Positions 16,101-25,282 of a stretch of DNA of 64,000 bases are shown here, piece by piece. Positions within the stretch are counted from its first letter, which is position 1; each line of letters begins with the position of its first letter. The position numbers and the translations under genes are program-made. Origin of the DNA: Sneathiella chungangensis (GTDB lineage: Bacteria; Pseudomonadota; Alphaproteobacteria; Sneathiellales; Sneathiellaceae); assembly GCF_009882935.1 (NCBI RefSeq), contig NZ_WTVA01000015.1:186001-250000 (forward strand), in the 5' to 3' direction. A model generated the notes under the pieces. The model worked only from the letters and a program-made list of their open reading frames with translations. It ran no database searches and had not been told where the DNA came from.

Positions 16101-17371
16101 GACTTGCTCCGGGCCGCGAGTTTTCTCGGCATCTCCATGAGCGGAGCACCGTCGACAACGCCTCCCGGATGCAATGCGGGAAAGTTGCCTTGCGCATATT
16201 TCAAAATCTGTACCGCCGGGCTGTTCATCAGGAGCCGCGTTGACGGATACTGCCAGATGATACGGTCCGTGAGATCGTTGGGACGATAGATGCTATCAGC
16301 GATGCCATCGCGGTCCAGATCCATCGCGACCTGATCCGACCAGTAGTTGCCGACGCCCCCCTTTGACCATTCCAGCCAGCGGGTTCCGACATATTTGACC
16401 TGATTTCTGTTGTTGACGAAGGCGTTGCGCGTCAACGTATTCTTCTCCGATCCCGCCGTGAAATGGACACCGATATCGCAATCGGCAAGCAGGTTTTCCT
16501 CGAATTCATTATTGTTCGAGTTATAGATGAAGATGCATTTCTCCGTTCCGCCCCGGACAATATTGCCTTTCGCCAGAATACGATTGGCGTAATTGAACAG
16601 CAATCCCCTGTCCCGGTCCTGTTCGGAAACATTATCCGTCACCACCAGATCGCTCGATGACATGATCGCATAGCCGATGTGGTTCCGGGCGGAACGGTTG
16701 CCCGATACTTCGCTCCGGTTGGTATACATATAGTGGATCGCGAAACGCAGATCGCGCATCCGATTGTTTTTAAATATATTTCGCTTGCTCGTCGTTACGA
16801 ATATTCCGTCCCGGCCATAGCGGATGTCGTTTCCCTCGATTATCGCCCCCGGCGCATTCCAAATCTGTATGCCATTCCCGCGCTCGTTCATCCTGAGATC
16901 CTGGCGGCCGGTAATGCGATTGCCGGACACCCGCGCGTCTTTCGCACCGGAAACGTAGATACCGATCAGATTATTGGCGACCTCATTATCTTCAACGACC
17001 GCACGCACCGCCTCGGGATGCAGAAAGATCCCGCTATCCTGCGTTTCGAGAGAAAGACCGGAACCGGTCACCATTAGGCCTTTCAGGGTTATATCCGGCG
17101 CCTTTACCTGAATGACAGACCCGGAGGAAGTGCCGATGATTTCCGTTTCCCCGCCGCCAAGAATGGATAGAGGCTTGGTGATTACAAGCGGCCCTGAATA
17201 TGTACCGGGAGATAAGATCAGGGTGTCGCCGGCCTCCGCCGCATCAATTGCCGCCTGCAGGCTCCCGGAAACCGTAATACTACGGGCCATAGCATAGGGC
17301 AGCGTAGCGGCTGCGGCGACAAAGGCCGCCGCAGCGCAAATCAGCCAAAGAATTTTTCTTTGGGCATACAT
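16097..17371 (-). CDS. nosD: NosD, periplasmic beta-helix protein of nitrous oxide reductase maturation
   Basis: This 424-residue protein has a signal peptide (residues 1-29, cut near AMA). The body is a right-handed parallel beta-helix with repeated short N-rich turns (NNLIGIYVSGAKDARVSGN, NSNNNEFEENLLADC), the CASH/NosD repeat pattern. NosD sits on NosFY at the periplasmic face and hands material to apo-NosZ during CuZ assembly. The C-terminal part has KGGVGNYWSDQVAMDLDRDGI, the conserved end of the family. It starts 3 bases after the nosZ stop and overlaps nosF by four bases. Confidence 0.94.
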   Translation of the reverse strand: MYAQRKILWLICAAAAFVAAAATLPYAMARSITVSGSLQAAIDAAEAGDTLILSPGTYSGPLVITKPLSILGGGETEIIGTSSGSVIQVKAPDITLKGLMVTGSGLSLETQDSGIFLHPEAVRAVVEDNEVANNLIGIYVSGAKDARVSGNRITGRQDLRMNERGNGIQIWNAPGAIIEGNDIRYGRDGIFVTTSKRNIFKNNRMRDLRFAIHYMYTNRSEVSGNRSARNHIGYAIMSSSDLVVTDNVSEQDRDRGLLFNYANRILAKGNIVRGGTEKCIFIYNSNNNEFEENLLADCDIGVHFTAGSEKNTLTRNAFVNNRNQVKYVGTRWLEWSKGGVGNYWSDQVAMDLDRDGIADSIYRPNDLTDRIIWQYPSTRLLMNSPAVQILKYAQGNFPALHPGGVVDGAPLMEMPRKLAARSKS

Positions 17372-17374
17372 CGT

Positions 17375-19273
17375 TTAAGCCGGTTCGACCAGCATGCGTC
17401 CGCGCATTTCCATATGCAGCGCATGACAGAACCACTGGCAATAGAACCAGTGAACACCCGGCATATCGGCCTTGAAGGTAACCGACGCCGTTTGTTGCGG
17501 ACCGATTTCCATCGCCACGCCGTAATTGGAAATCGTAAAGCCGTGGGTAAGGTCATCAACATCATCGATATTGGTGATAATGACGGTCACCTCATCCCCC
17601 TGCTTGACGGTGAATTTTTCCAGTGAGAAGGTCGGCGCTGACGAGTACATATAGACCCGGACCTTATTGCCGTCGCGAACCACATCTTCCGCATAATCCA
17701 GATCTTCGATGCCGTCGGCTTTCGCCTGCGCCTTAATAGCGTCGAACATGGGGTCTTCACGATCATATGTCTGGTTCGGATTGACGATTGAGCGGTGAAC
17801 GATAATGCAGTCATGTGGCTCGGCAAATGTCGGGCCGTCATGCACCAACTTCATCTTGTCGCCGGAGATATCAATAAGCTGATCGTTTTCGGGCTTCAGC
17901 GGCCCTACATTGATATACCGGTCCTTCGAGAATTTGTTCAGGGAAATCAGCCATTTCCCGTCCGCCTTGTTGGTTTCACCCATTGATGTGTGATTATGAC
18001 CCGGCTGATAATGAACGTCGAGCTTCTCGACAATCGGATCGACATCCTCTCCGGCAAATTTGCGGATCGCCTTGTCGATATCCCACTTGCAGATCTGGCT
18101 GTCGAGGAATAGGGTCGTATAGGCATTGCCCCGCCCGTCAAACGCCGTATGGAGCGGCCCCAATCCCAGTTCCGGCTCCGCTACAACGGCATCGCGGGGC
18201 TTGATTTTATCCGCAAAGACATCCGGCAACTTCGCCATTTCAATAACCGATACCGTCGGCGAAAGCTTGCCGTTGACCATCATATATTTCCCGTCGGGCG
18301 AGGCATTCACGCCATGCGGGCTATTTGAAATCGGGATATAGCGCGTATATCTGGATCCTTTGCGGCCATCCAGAACCGGCACATCCCCTTCATATTTCTT
18401 GAAATCGCCGGCGGCGACACCAGCTTCGATCGCAGCAATATCGAAGACAACGGCCCAGTCCTGCTCGTTTGCCGTCATCTCGGCGAGGGTGACTCCCTCT
18501 TCCGAGTTATAGCAGCTAGAGATCGCGTATTTCCCCTGATAATCCGCATCGACGTTATCTAGATTGCCGTCAACGATAACCTGCCAGGCGACTTCCATCT
18601 TCTCGCCGTCGATCGCCGTGAAAACCGCGTGATATTGTGTCGGATCGTCGAGAACAGACCCGTCATTCGGCAACGGCACCCGATGCTCCCCGTTCGCGAA
18701 GATATATTTGGTCTTCGGGAATTTCTGAGGCCGCAAGCCGTGGATATCCGCGGCGTTCGGGATTGAAATGATCTTGTCGACCTTCATGATGTCGCAACGA
18801 ACGCGGGCGACGCGAGTGTTCGCCTTGTCATTCACCCAGATATAACGGCCATCATAGGTTCCGTTGGTGAAGGACATATGCGGGTGATGGGTATCGCCAT
18901 TGCTCGGGAACCCGCCCTTGTCTTTCCAGAACTCCTTTTCCTTCGGCAGCATGTTCTCGGTCAGGATTTTGACGCTTTCATTCGTCTGTCCCCAACCGGT
19001 CGCACTGCAACGGTTGAAAACGGGAATTCTTATCAGCTCGCGCATTGAGGGAACGCCCAAAATCCGGAGTTCACCGGATTGTCCTCCGCTCCAGAACCCG
19101 TAATATTCATCGAGGTCGCCAGGGGCGACTTCATTTTTGCCGGTTGCAGCGCGCGCCGATGATAAGGGCATCAACGACGCCCCGCTCACAACACCCAGCC
19201 CGGCAGCAACAGCCGACCCCCTCAACAATGACCGTCGAGACACGTCCGCAATCTTCTCCGAGTTGTCCGTCAT
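17375..19273 (-). CDS. nosZ: NosZ, nitrous-oxide reductase, Tat-exported (clade I type)
   Basis: It has 632 residues from the ATG at 19273, with GGAGAAGGAAGAG upstream; the frame continues to a TTG at 19291. NosZ reduces N2O to N2 in the periplasm with electrons from cytochrome c or a cupredoxin. The Tat signal is [15 protein letters not shown] at residues 11-25. The beta-propeller half carries the His ligands of CuZ (for example DTHHPHMS and [12 protein letters not shown]). The C-terminal cupredoxin half has the CuA motif [13 protein letters not shown] at the very end. The Tat signal and the linked nosR and apbE genes place it in clade I. It follows nosR with a 53-base gap, which may hold a second promoter or processing site. 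Confidence 0.97.
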   Translation of the reverse strand: MTDNSEKIADVSRRSLLRGSAVAAGLGVVSGASLMPLSSARAATGKNEVAPGDLDEYYGFWSGGQSGELRILGVPSMRELIRIPVFNRCSATGWGQTNESVKILTENMLPKEKEFWKDKGGFPSNGDTHHPHMSFTNGTYDGRYIWVNDKANTRVARVRCDIMKVDKIISIPNAADIHGLRPQKFPKTKYIFANGEHRVPLPNDGSVLDDPTQYHAVFTAIDGEKMEVAWQVIVDGNLDNVDADYQGKYAISSCYNSEEGVTLAEMTANEQDWAVVFDIAAIEAGVAAGDFKKYEGDVPVLDGRKGSRYTRYIPISNSPHGVNASPDGKYMMVNGKLSPTVSVIEMAKLPDVFADKIKPRDAVVAEPELGLGPLHTAFDGRGNAYTTLFLDSQICKWDIDKAIRKFAGEDVDPIVEKLDVHYQPGHNHTSMGETNKADGKWLISLNKFSKDRYINVGPLKPENDQLIDISGDKMKLVHDGPTFAEPHDCIIVHRSIVNPNQTYDREDPMFDAIKAQAKADGIEDLDYAEDVVRDGNKVRVYMYSSAPTFSLEKFTVKQGDEVTVIITNIDDVDDLTHGFTISNYGVAMEIGPQQTASVTFKADMPGVHWFYCQWFCHALHMEMRGRMLVEPA

Positions 19274-19326
19274 TTTCTCTTCCTTCTCCAATAATATCCC
19301 CGCGTATTGGCGAGAAACCCATGTAC

Positions 19327-21576
19327 CTACTCGTACTCCCTGGGTTGGTTAAGCCGTCTTCCCCTGCGGTAGGCAGGGTCCTGATCGGCGACAGTTGTCT
19401 TGGCATTCGGATCCATTTTCCGGGCCCTGGCCAAGGCATGGATAACAACAGGGCACACATGCTCGTCGTAGTAATTCTGCTGGCAATGTAGGCAGTAGAG
19501 ACATTCGTTCGGGTTGATATTGCCCAGTGGGTCGATAGCCTGGACCATGCACTCCTTCGCGCATGTCTGGCACGGATCCCCGCAGTTGCGGTATCGTTTC
19601 AGCCAGTTAAACATGGCGAGCTTGCCCGGAATGGCGAGCGCGGCGCCAAGCGGGCAGAGATACCGGCAAAAGAACCGTTCGATAAAAAGACCAGCAAACA
19701 GCAGCGAGAATACGAACAACAGATATGGCCAACCCCGCATGAACCGCAGCACAATGGATGTGCGGAAAGGCTCGATTTCGGAAAAGGTCTCCGCGAGATG
19801 CAGGGAGTAAACGGACAGACCCAGCAAGCCCAGGAATATGATGTACTTGATGGGCCACAGCCGTTCATGCAGCCACCAGGGAACGGTAAACTGCTTGACG
19901 CCGACAAACCGGGCGATCTTGTTGGTGAGTTCCTGCAGCGCGCCAAATGGGCAAAGCCAACCGCAGAAGGCCCCTCTCCCCCAGAAAATAAGGGAGACCG
20001 CAACCGAGCACCAGAGAATGAAAATCAACGGCTCCATCAGGAAGAACTGCCACTGGAAATCCGTCAGCAGCGCATTGACGAAGACAAACACATTGACGAC
20101 GGACAATTGCGCCTGGGCATAAAATCCAATCCCGAAGAGCGTGAACGCGAGAAAGCCAATGCGGAACCAATCAGTGAATTTCTTGTAGCGGACCACATGG
20201 TCCTGAATGAAGAAAAGGATTGTGAGAATAACAAGCGCCGCTACGAGAATTACGATCTCCGGCAGTTTCTGTTTCCAGATCCGCTGCCACAACGCATTCG
20301 CGGCCGCCACGTCCTCTGAATTACGCATCACAGGATTTTCCGCCGGCGGCGGAGCGACTGCCGGCGTCTCAACATGGACGTAGGCGTCGGGAAGCTGATA
20401 GGTCAGCTCAAATGCAACGAACACCTTTTCAAGCGCACCGATCGCCCGCTGCACGAGCAGTTGCAATTCCCATGGTTCAGCGGGATTGAACACCGCTCCT
20501 TTAGGTGTCCGGAAAAGCGCGACTTCCTTGAAATCAGGCGCGCCTTCGGCTTCGACGCGGCCGAGATTTTTATATCCGCGATCCTTGAAACGAAATGCCT
20601 CTTCGCCCTGGACGATCTGGATACGATCAAAAATACCGCCGCGTACATATCCGGACCCCCGAAACGAGTACCGTCCGGTTCCCATAACGAGGAATGCATC
20701 CTGTTCGGGTTTCAGTTTCTTTTGCAGATTTTGATATTCGCGCTCCCCCAACAGGCTTTTGGCAATCGTCGGAACCGCGAGAGATGCCACGTAGAGATCA
20801 ATAAACGCCTCGTCGTCATCGCCTGTCTCGGGTCTTTCGATCGCCTTCGCATTCCCTTGGGCAACGAAGGCGTCGTTGACGTCCTTAAGACTGAGCCGAA
20901 GCCGACGTACAGATCCGTTGCCAACCAGTGTTTCCCAATCCTGGATATCGCCATCATCCGCAATCAATGTTTTCTTTGCGGTCACGGCTTTCGACGTTGC
21001 CGTCAGCCCCCCGAGCCCGAGGGCGGCAGCCGCACGGACAGCCGCTCTCTTGATACTGTCATCGATGACCATGACGGTAACGGTTGCACCGGAGACGATA
21101 TCAACAGGCGGTGGTTCGCCGCCCTTTTCGCGCGCCACCTGCAAAATGTCGGTGTCTTTATACCCGGCAATAAAATCGATGATTTTTTGCTCCGGAATGC
21201 CGGAAAGGACAATCGGCTCCGCATGATGCATCAGACGACCAGCCGCGATGCGCCCCTCCGGCGTCATGGCAATCAGCACCTCAATCGGCTTTCCTGAATA
21301 TCCGATGGCGCTCACAAAATCAGTGTTGAGGAACGCATATCCGGTTATTTTCTGCCCTTTGAGAATTGGTGTAACGGGAATTCCTTCCGGTTGCGCGCCG
21401 TAGCCATCCGCGCCATCAATCAATTCCGCCGCGGGTATTGTTTCGAGATACTTGCTAAGCTGTCCGGGCTGCGCCGCCATTCCCGCAGTTGCGGTTAGCA
21501 GATATATACAAAGACTAAGGAGAATTTGTTGAAACAGCGCGGCCATATGCGGTGGTGGGGAAACTCGATTTTGCAT
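19327..21576 (-). CDS. nosR: NosR, membrane flavo-iron-sulfur protein for nos expression and electron supply
   Basis: This 749-residue protein has an N-terminal signal or anchor, then a periplasmic FMN-binding domain. The flavinylation motif DxxSGAT is present as DIVSGAT at residues 159-165, with Thr165 the likely FMN attachment site for the ApbE encoded at the end of this cluster. A run of transmembrane helices (about 450-650) holds the two CxxxCP motifs (CGWLCP, CRYLCP). The cytosolic tail has two 4Fe-4S sites ([12 protein letters not shown] and CLYCLHC). NosR is needed for nosZ transcription and for passing quinol electrons to NosZ. A second in-frame ATG at 21546 lies just before the hydrophobic segment; neither start has a clear ribosome site. 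Confidence 0.95.
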   Translation of the reverse strand: MQNRVSPPPHMAALFQQILLSLCIYLLTATAGMAAQPGQLSKYLETIPAAELIDGADGYGAQPEGIPVTPILKGQKITGYAFLNTDFVSAIGYSGKPIEVLIAMTPEGRIAAGRLMHHAEPIVLSGIPEQKIIDFIAGYKDTDILQVAREKGGEPPPVDIVSGATVTVMVIDDSIKRAAVRAAAALGLGGLTATSKAVTAKKTLIADDGDIQDWETLVGNGSVRRLRLSLKDVNDAFVAQGNAKAIERPETGDDDEAFIDLYVASLAVPTIAKSLLGEREYQNLQKKLKPEQDAFLVMGTGRYSFRGSGYVRGGIFDRIQIVQGEEAFRFKDRGYKNLGRVEAEGAPDFKEVALFRTPKGAVFNPAEPWELQLLVQRAIGALEKVFVAFELTYQLPDAYVHVETPAVAPPPAENPVMRNSEDVAAANALWQRIWKQKLPEIVILVAALVILTILFFIQDHVVRYKKFTDWFRIGFLAFTLFGIGFYAQAQLSVVNVFVFVNALLTDFQWQFFLMEPLIFILWCSVAVSLIFWGRGAFCGWLCPFGALQELTNKIARFVGVKQFTVPWWLHERLWPIKYIIFLGLLGLSVYSLHLAETFSEIEPFRTSIVLRFMRGWPYLLFVFSLLFAGLFIERFFCRYLCPLGAALAIPGKLAMFNWLKRYRNCGDPCQTCAKECMVQAIDPLGNINPNECLYCLHCQQNYYDEHVCPVVIHALARARKMDPNAKTTVADQDPAYRRGRRLNQPREYE

Positions 21577-21604
21577 GTCGCCAATAATTCCCGTTGCATC
21601 TTTC

Positions 21605-21629
21605 TGTCAGGGCGTCAATCCCGCTGACA
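21605..21629. repeat. Short inverted repeat in the nosR leader
   Basis: TGTCAG (21605-21610) and CTGACA (21624-21629) are perfect complements separated by 13 bases. They lie between the predicted nosR transcription start (about 21646) and its ATG, so they would be in the 5' untranslated region. It could be a weak hairpin or a protein operator; it may be chance. Confidence 0.3.
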
Positions 21630-21652
21630 TGAGCAGCTTAAATGATAACAAC

Positions 21653-21693
21653 ATAATACAGACCGCAAAAAGCGATTATTTGTCCTATATCAA
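21653..21693 (-). promoter_or_regulatory. Predicted nosR promoter with Crp/Fnr-family (Dnr/NnrR) box
   Basis: TTG-N8-CAA occurs at 21680-21693 (TTGTCCTATATCAA); one half is a perfect Fnr-type half site (ATCAA), the other is degenerate. On the minus strand a -10-like TATTAT follows at 21658-21653. With a start about 7 bases past that -10, the box centre falls at about -40.5, the normal class II position for Fnr/Dnr activators. The box is about 110 bases before the nosR ATG. A Dnr-type regulator is encoded 1.4 kb away. This is sequence-pattern evidence only. Confidence 0.6.
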
Positions 21694-21726
21694 CTTCAGA
21701 CGACATTTATCGCCGCGCGCAAAATC

Positions 21727-22914
21727 TCAGGCCCGTGGTTTGAAAAACAAAGGGCTATATCCGATGCTAAATCCTGCAAATGCGAGAAACCATGAAAGAG
21801 CCGCGAGCTGTAGCAGCGGGCCATAATAATCCCCCATGAATTCCGCCACGATGCGGGTCGACGCGGACAGCAAAATCAGAAGAAAGATCGTATTCGCCCG
21901 AAATCCGGAGCGAAGCTTTTGACCCGAATGGCCGAGTGCCGCCCGCAGCATTACCGAGAGCGTCATACAACCGATGGCGCCCGTCCCAAGTGCGTGAATG
22001 CCTGCCAGCGGTGAAAAGTAATCCGGAAAAACGCCGGCGATGCCGAGAAGCGCCAGCCCGAGCGGAATAAAAAAGTAACTCAGATGCAGAATAAGGACCA
22101 ACGGTTCCCGTATACTGCGTTCCCCGCCCCAGCGGATCAACCGAATGAATTGCAGACCGGCCGCGATGAACAGGAGCACGCCCGAGACAAGATCCAGATC
22201 AATGGCAATCCATAGGATCAACGCCGAAACGGTGACGGCGATGGTCAGCATGTCAAACTTGCTAATCGGCGCGGGAAGCCGGCCGGGATTATTCTGAACC
22301 AGCCAGTTGCGGGTAAAACTCGGGATGATCCGCCCGCCGATCAACATGATAAGCGATATGGCGGCGGTCATCGCCAACCGGTAGCTATATCCGCTCGATC
22401 CCGAAAAATGCACCTCAAGATGAAAGCAAATATTGGCCAGGAGCAGCAGGCTCAACGGAAGCAGAACTTTCAAGTTCCGCCAGTTTTTACCGACAATGAT
22501 TTCATTCGCCAGAACAGCGAGAATTGTGCCGAGGAAGGAAAGATCGATCGCCATGGCGGCGATCCAGCCGATTTGACCGGAAAAAGTAACGGCCGCCCGC
22601 CCCGCCATCCACAGCAGCAGAAGTAGTAATAGCGGCATCCCCTGAATGGGCATTCGCCCTGTCCAGTTCGGGATGGCGGTAAACAGGAATCCGGTCACGA
22701 CGGCGGCGAGAAATCCGAAAAACATCTCATGCACGTGCCAGTCGACGCCGGTGAAGGCGGTCATCAGCGAAAGTTCGCCGTAAAAGAGCGGAATCCACAA
22801 AAGGACCGACAGTCCCGCATAAAGCGCACCAAAAAAGAAGAAGGGCCGGTAGCCATAGCTTAATAGGGCTGGCCCCTGGTAGTCTTTCAATCTTGGAATA
22901 GCCATCGTTGTCAT
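21727..22914 (-). CDS. nnrS: NnrS family heme-copper membrane protein (NO stress)
   Basis: It has about 395 residues from the ATG at 22914; a Met three codons later (22905) has AGGA at good spacing and is equally likely. NnrS is a 12-helix heme- and copper-containing membrane protein that protects metabolism from nitric oxide. The protein has the family start YGYRPFFFFGALYAGLSVLLW, an early DWHVHEMFFGF His pair, FHLEVHF near residue 165, and a GIHALGTGAIGCMTLSVMLRAALGHSG segment (in part) near 330. It is divergent from the Crp/Fnr gene and lies upstream of nosR on the same strand. That arrangement is common in NnrR-controlled denitrification regions. Confidence 0.93.
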   Translation of the reverse strand: MTTMAIPRLKDYQGPALLSYGYRPFFFFGALYAGLSVLLWIPLFYGELSLMTAFTGVDWHVHEMFFGFLAAVVTGFLFTAIPNWTGRMPIQGMPLLLLLLLWMAGRAAVTFSGQIGWIAAMAIDLSFLGTILAVLANEIIVGKNWRNLKVLLPLSLLLLANICFHLEVHFSGSSGYSYRLAMTAAISLIMLIGGRIIPSFTRNWLVQNNPGRLPAPISKFDMLTIAVTVSALILWIAIDLDLVSGVLLFIAAGLQFIRLIRWGGERSIREPLVLILHLSYFFIPLGLALLGIAGVFPDYFSPLAGIHALGTGAIGCMTLSVMLRAALGHSGQKLRSGFRANTIFLLILLSASTRIVAEFMGDYYGPLLQLAALSWFLAFAGFSIGYSPLFFKPRA

Positions 22915-23107
22915 CCTGTCTAGCGGCAATTTCCGCCATCAATGTCCGCGCGAGTCTGCGATCTGTCGATCGTTGAATTATGGAAATGTCAATGACGAGA
23001 AATTTTTTATTGCCATTGCCACGCTTATCGTCTGCCGCATAGAATATCGTCCCGGGAACAGATAATTTTCCAGGCTCGGACAATAGCAATACAGCGCCGC
23101 GAAGGAT

Positions 23108-23121
23108 TTGCGTTTTGACAA
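23108..23121. promoter_or_regulatory. Weak TTG-N8-CAA box before the Dnr-type regulator gene
   Basis: TTGCGTTTTGACAA fits the outer bases of a Crp/Fnr box but not the inner ones. It ends 15 bases before the ATG at 23137, where binding would more likely repress than activate, so autoregulation is one reading. Chance occurrence is quite possible. Confidence 0.25.
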
Positions 23122-23136
23122 ATAAAAAGGTTTTTG

Positions 23137-23838
23137 ATGTCTTTGCTTGATGCGTCCCTTATTGCCGATATTCCGCTCTTCCAGGGTGTCGCACGGCAGG
23201 ATCTCGTGGAATTGCTCTCCAAGGCAAAGTCAGAACGCTATGTCAAAGAGAGAACGATCTTCAATCAGGGCGAGGATGCGCATTCCTTTTTTCTTCTTCT
23301 TGACGGGCATATTCGCGTCGTCCGGATAACCCCCGAGGGCGAACAGGTCATCGTGCGGTATATCTCAAGTGGCGAGCTTTTCGGGATTGCGCATGCGCTC
23401 GGTCTGGATAAATATCCTGCCAATGCCGTTTCCGCCGTTGACTGCGTCGTACTGTCCTGGCCCGGCGCAATCTGGAAATCCGTTTCAGAAAAATTTCCGG
23501 CTTTCACGGCGAATACCTACAAAACCGTCGGTGCCCGTTTGCAGGAAGCGCAAGACAAGGTCGTCGAACTGGCGACGGAGCGGGTGGAGCAGCGGGTCGC
23601 AAATGCTATCTTGAAACTCGCCAATCAGACAGGAAAGAAAACGGAGGACGGCATCCTGATCGACTTTCCGGTCTCCCGCCAGGATATCTCCGAAATGACG
23701 GGGACGACGTTGCATACGGTTTCACGATTGTTGAGCGCGTGGGAACAGGAAGGCATTGTTAAAAGCGGCCGCAAGAAAATTACGGTGATTGAGGGACATA
23801 AACTGGCCGTCCTCGCAGGTGGGGACCAGCGCAGCTAA
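23137..23838 (+). CDS. Crp/Fnr transcriptional regulator, Dnr/NnrR type
   Basis: It has 233 residues from the ATG at 23137, with AAAAAGG upstream. The N-terminal cyclic-nucleotide-binding-like barrel is residues 10-120, the long dimer helix 125-150, and the C-terminal helix-turn-helix 165-225 (SRQDISEMTGTTLHTVSRLLSAWEQEG). The only Cys is in VDCVVLSW near residue 107, so the Fnr 4Fe-4S cysteines are absent. Together with the location between nnrS and a nos cluster, that points to the heme-binding, NO-sensing Dnr/NnrR group. It probably activates nosR and nnrS under low oxygen with NO. Recognition residues in the second helix (TVSR) agree with a TTG-type box. Confidence 0.88.
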   Translation: MSLLDASLIADIPLFQGVARQDLVELLSKAKSERYVKERTIFNQGEDAHSFFLLLDGHIRVVRITPEGEQVIVRYISSGELFGIAHALGLDKYPANAVSAVDCVVLSWPGAIWKSVSEKFPAFTANTYKTVGARLQEAQDKVVELATERVEQRVANAILKLANQTGKKTEDGILIDFPVSRQDISEMTGTTLHTVSRLLSAWEQEGIVKSGRKKITVIEGHKLAVLAGGDQRS

Positions 23839-24026
23839 CCATCCTCCGCTTCGTCGATTGCCCAATCGAGATCATCCAGCAATTGCGAGAGGCGCATATC
23901 ATGCTCTTTTGCAGCATCAACGGCAGTGTGGAACGTCGCGAGCGGACAGCCAACGCATTGCATATGGTTTTTCAAGAATACTGAAATGGTTGCCGGCCAA
24001 GTTCGCATGATTTCATCGACCGACAT
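23835..24026 (-). CDS. DUF1858 / redox-disulfide CxxC small protein
   Basis: It has 63 residues from the ATG at 24026. Upstream in-frame starts exist (for example a TTG two codons earlier), but the domain begins here. MSVDEIMRTWPATISVFLKN, then the CVGCPLATF motif and VDAAKEHDM, match the small DUF1858 family, also described as the hybrid-cluster-associated redox disulfide domain. The CxxC (CVGC near residues 24-27) could form a disulfide or bind metal. The family is often encoded beside NO and nitrogen-oxide genes. Its end overlaps the end of the Crp/Fnr gene by 4 bases, tail to tail. Role is unknown; NO or nitrosative-stress handling fits the context. Confidence 0.8.
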   Translation of the reverse strand: MSVDEIMRTWPATISVFLKNHMQCVGCPLATFHTAVDAAKEHDMRLSQLLDDLDWAIDEAEDG

Positions 24027-24254
24027 GTCCAAATTGAATTTTCTGTCCGGTCCGCCCAATGATATTTCCCTGCAGTAAATAATCCTGCATATCAAAACGG
24101 CGTCCACCGGACTTTGCTCTCGCGCAAATAGCGGCACGAAAACTGCAATGCCAGTCACTGTTTCAGACAGGCCCCATACCGTCGGCGAGTTCCCAATAAA
24201 TCATTGTTTTTGTGCGATATTTTGGATGATATTGGATTAGGTGAAATGAGGTTC

Positions 24255-24329
24255 TGGCTGGGGTGGCAGGATTCGAACCTGCGCATGACGGGATCAAAAC
24301 CCGCTGCCTTACCGCTTGGCTACACCCCA
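24255..24329 (-). tRNA. tRNA-Gln, anticodon TTG
   Basis: On the minus strand this 75-base element folds as a full cloverleaf. The acceptor stem TGGGGTG pairs with CACCCCA, the D-arm is AGCCAAGCGGTAAGGC, and the anticodon loop is TTTTGAT with TTG in the centre. The T-arm contains GGTTCGAATCC, and the 3' CCA is encoded. TTG reads CAA and, by wobble, CAG. It lies 84 bases downstream of ispE on the same strand and could be co-transcribed. Confidence 0.97.
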
Positions 24330-24412
24330 ATGAGGAGCCTCTTTCTATCCAAAGGCCCGATCAAGCTCAAGCCATTTTTGAAAAAATGTATAAATGGCAA
24401 CGGGTGGTGGTT

Positions 24413-25267
24413 TCACCGGGAAACCGGACAGGCGCGCACCCACCAATCGGGATAATGCGATTGTATTGCGGACGCGGCGATGGCGGCCTTGTCTTCCGTC
24501 TCGAACAGTCCGAAACAGGTTGCCCCGCTGCCGCTCATCCTGGAAAGGCGACAACCATCTTGCGCCCCTATCACCGAAAGCGCCATCGCTATATCGGGAG
24601 CCAGGTCACGTGCCGGTGCCTCGAGGTCATTTCGGGTATTCTCGAGAAAGTCCAGAACGTCCTCTGCGGTCATGAACCGATCAACGGGCGGCATATCCCC
24701 ACGGGCACGGAGCTCGAGCCGTCGGAAAACCTCCGCCGTCGAAACAGTCACCCCTATATTCACCAGCAATATGTAGAGCTTCGGAAAGGCTGGAATTTCG
24801 CGGAGATGCTCCCCAATGCCGGACATGAGAACCGGTCTTCCCACGAGGCATACCGGAACGTCGGCGCCGAGGGAAAGCCCCATATCGGCGAGTTTTTGGG
24901 CGGAAAATCCCGTTTTCCATAACCGGTTGAGGAGCTTAAGCGTTTCCGCCGCATCGGCGGAACCGCCGCCCAATCCCGCCGCAACCGGGAGATTTTTGAC
25001 GAGCCTGATCTTTGCGCCAAGGTTCGCGCCGCTTTCTGTTTGCAACAGATGGGCCGCTTTCAGAACAAGATTGTCGTCGGTAAGCCCTGTTCCGTCGGCA
25101 AAGGGTCCGGAGATTTCAAGGGAGAGTTCCTTGTCACATTCGACCGAAATGTCATCGCCACACTCGGCGAACACAACAAGGCTTTCAAGAAGATGGTACC
25201 CGTCCGCGCGCTTGCCCGTGACATGCAAACAGAGATTGACCTTGGCGCGGGCGGTTGCGGTGATCAT
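24413..25267 (-). CDS. ispE: 4-diphosphocytidyl-2-C-methyl-D-erythritol kinase
   Basis: This 284-residue GHMP-family kinase carries out the ATP-dependent step of the MEP isoprenoid pathway in the cytosol. It opens with ARAKVNLCLHVTGKRADGYHL (in part), which holds the substrate-contact Lys and His. The ATP loop is PVAAGLGGGSADAAETLKLL near residue 95, and a late motif MSGSGATCFGLFE lies near residue 245. Length is normal. It starts 15 bases after the TPR lipoprotein stop, so both are probably on one mRNA with ETF-QO. ispH of the same pathway is also in this window. Confidence 0.96.
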   Translation of the reverse strand: MITATARAKVNLCLHVTGKRADGYHLLESLVVFAECGDDISVECDKELSLEISGPFADGTGLTDDNLVLKAAHLLQTESGANLGAKIRLVKNLPVAAGLGGGSADAAETLKLLNRLWKTGFSAQKLADMGLSLGADVPVCLVGRPVLMSGIGEHLREIPAFPKLYILLVNIGVTVSTAEVFRRLELRARGDMPPVDRFMTAEDVLDFLENTRNDLEAPARDLAPDIAMALSVIGAQDGCRLSRMSGSGATCFGLFETEDKAAIAASAIQSHYPDWWVRACPVSR

Positions 25268-25282
25268 CGAGGACCCGCCGCG

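Noticed and set aside
20374-21297. Plus-strand frame of about 307 codons opposite nosR
   Set aside because: nosR carries the flavin motif and ferredoxin cysteines on the other strand; the antisense product has no recognisable motif and no ribosome site.
22950-23010. TTGA-N12-TCAA near the nnrS start as a Crp/Fnr box
   Set aside because: The half-site spacing is six bases too long for this family.
24027-24254. Gap between the DUF1858 gene and the tRNA as a mobile-element attachment site
   Set aside because: There is no integrase, no direct repeat of the tRNA end nearby and no change in gene style around the tRNA-Gln.
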